Below, piece by piece: positions 63,532 to 64,000 of a stretch of 64,000 nucleotides of DNA. This stretch comes from UBA7430 sp002478765 (GTDB lineage Bacteria > Bacteroidota > Bacteroidia > Flavobacteriales > UBA7430), in the NCBI GenBank assembly GCA_943789355.1, contig CALSTU010000004.1, forward strand, positions 434,001 to 498,000, written 5' to 3'. The position numbers were made by a program, and so were the translations under genes. The notes beneath the pieces were generated by a model that worked only from the letters and a program-made list of their open reading frames with translations, made no database searches and was not told the DNA's origin. Position 1 is the stretch's first letter. Each line of letters begins with the position of its first letter.

Positions 63532-63768
63532 TTAGTCAGCCAGAACGATGATTTTGTTGTTTTGCATTTCGACAACGCCTCCTTGTATTTCAAAAGACTC
63601 TGTTTTACCCTGGTCCAATGCTATTGAAATTTCACCAGTTGTTAAAGTTGAAATGATAGGAGCGTGATTGTTTAAAATCTCAAAGCCGCCATCTGTGCCA
63701 GGTAGCTTGATGGATTTAACTTCACCTTCAAATAATTTCGCGTCGGGAGTGATAATTTCTACAACCAT
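63532..63768 (-). CDS. atpC: ATP synthase F1 epsilon subunit, short form
   Basis: A 78-residue epsilon subunit consisting only of the N-terminal beta-sandwich (VEIITPDAKLFEGEVKSIKLPG, GGFEILNNHAPIISTL). The C-terminal helical inhibitory domain found in the ~130-residue E. coli form is absent, as is common in Bacteroidota. Follows atpD by 10 nt. Confidence 0.94.
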   Translation of the reverse strand: MVVEIITPDAKLFEGEVKSIKLPGTDGGFEILNNHAPIISTLTTGEISIALDQGKTESFEIQGGVVEMQNNKIIVLAD

Positions 63769-63778
63769 TTTAATTTAT

Positions 63779-64000
63779 TTATGCTTTAGCTTCAGCTAAG
63801 AGTTTATTCCCTTTTTCAATCGCCTCTTCAATCGATCCAACAAGGTTGAAGGCTGCTTCTGGCAAGTGGTCTAATTCACCGTCAAGAATCATTTTAAAAC
63901 CTTTAATAGTATCTTCAATGCTTACATAAACACCTTTTAGTCCTGTAAACTGTTCTGCTACATGGAAAGGTTGTGATAAGAAACGTTGAACACGACGAGC
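63779..64000 (-). CDS. atpD: ATP synthase F1 beta subunit, C-terminal part (cut by window edge)
   Basis: The last 73 residues and stop of AtpD; the frame is open to the right edge. ARRVQRFLSQPFHVAEQFTG and IKGFKMILDGELDHLPEAAF are the conserved end of the catalytic beta subunit. The stop TAA is at 63781-63779; atpC follows directly. Confidence 0.95.
   Translation of the reverse strand, partial: ARRVQRFLSQPFHVAEQFTGLKGVYVSIEDTIKGFKMILDGELDHLPEAAFNLVGSIEEAIEKGNKLLAEAKA

Overview
This window is ordinary chromosomal DNA from a member of the Bacteroidota, most likely a marine Flavobacteriales-type organism. The evidence is AT-rich DNA, repeated promoter boxes of the form TAnnTTTG with few Shine-Dalgarno sites, an alternative complex III operon, proteins with type IX secretion sorting domains, and lineage-typical families (GT117/DUF2723, IPExxxVDY, DUF3127, fused DAHP synthase/chorismate mutase, a short AtpC). 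I saw no insertion sequence, prophage, CRISPR array or rRNA.

Layout. 1-3.6 kb: cell-surface glycan genes (partial polysaccharide deacetylase, GT117 protein). 3.8-8.7 kb: tRNA-Gln, then rimP-nusA-infB behind a terminator-like leader hairpin. 8.7-17.6 kb: a SPOR protein and the actABCDEF operon (quinol oxidation). 17.8-21.2 kb: pirin and YceI genes divergent from an HxlR regulator, then a DUF3127 protein with an SSB-like tail and a flavin reductase. 21.3-29.3 kb: tRNA-Leu, aspartate kinase, comF, a two-domain ABC ATPase lacking a normal start codon, an exonuclease, a serine hydrolase, lipB and a sugar-phosphate isomerase. 29.4-35.3 kb: lysS, then the minus-strand aromatic amino acid operon pheA-aminotransferase-tyrA-DAHP synthase/chorismate mutase. 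35.7-46.8 kb: membrane pyrophosphatase, nitrilase-family amidase, Ig-like lipoprotein, the run acpP-fabF-rnc-IPExxxVDY-pyk-M42 peptidase, and purN-rnhA. 46.9-60.4 kb: a cysteine-rich secreted protein with Kazal and VWC-like domains, ispG, small genes, lepA-acyl-CoA carboxylase-purD, and a second secreted protein. 60.4-64 kb: bioF-bioD-bioA, then atpC and the end of atpD.

The most interesting signal is in the 5' leader of the aromatic operon. A 17-codon ORF (MNRLENTFNSFYFIYDR) with three Phe and two Tyr codons is followed by mutually exclusive RNA pairings (1:2 of 9 bp, 2:3 of 8 bp, 3:4 of 9 bp), the last being an intrinsic terminator 15 nt before pheA. This is the full architecture of a ribosome-mediated transcription attenuator sensing phenylalanine and tyrosine. 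Other points worth checking are the leader hairpin of rimP-nusA-infB, a CDGSH-like peptide fused in frame ahead of an exported YceI protein, the ABC ATPase whose natural start appears to be ATC beside a degenerate heptamer repeat, the SSB-like tail on a DUF3127 protein, and promoter boxes so close to ATG that purN, lepA and bioF may be leaderless.
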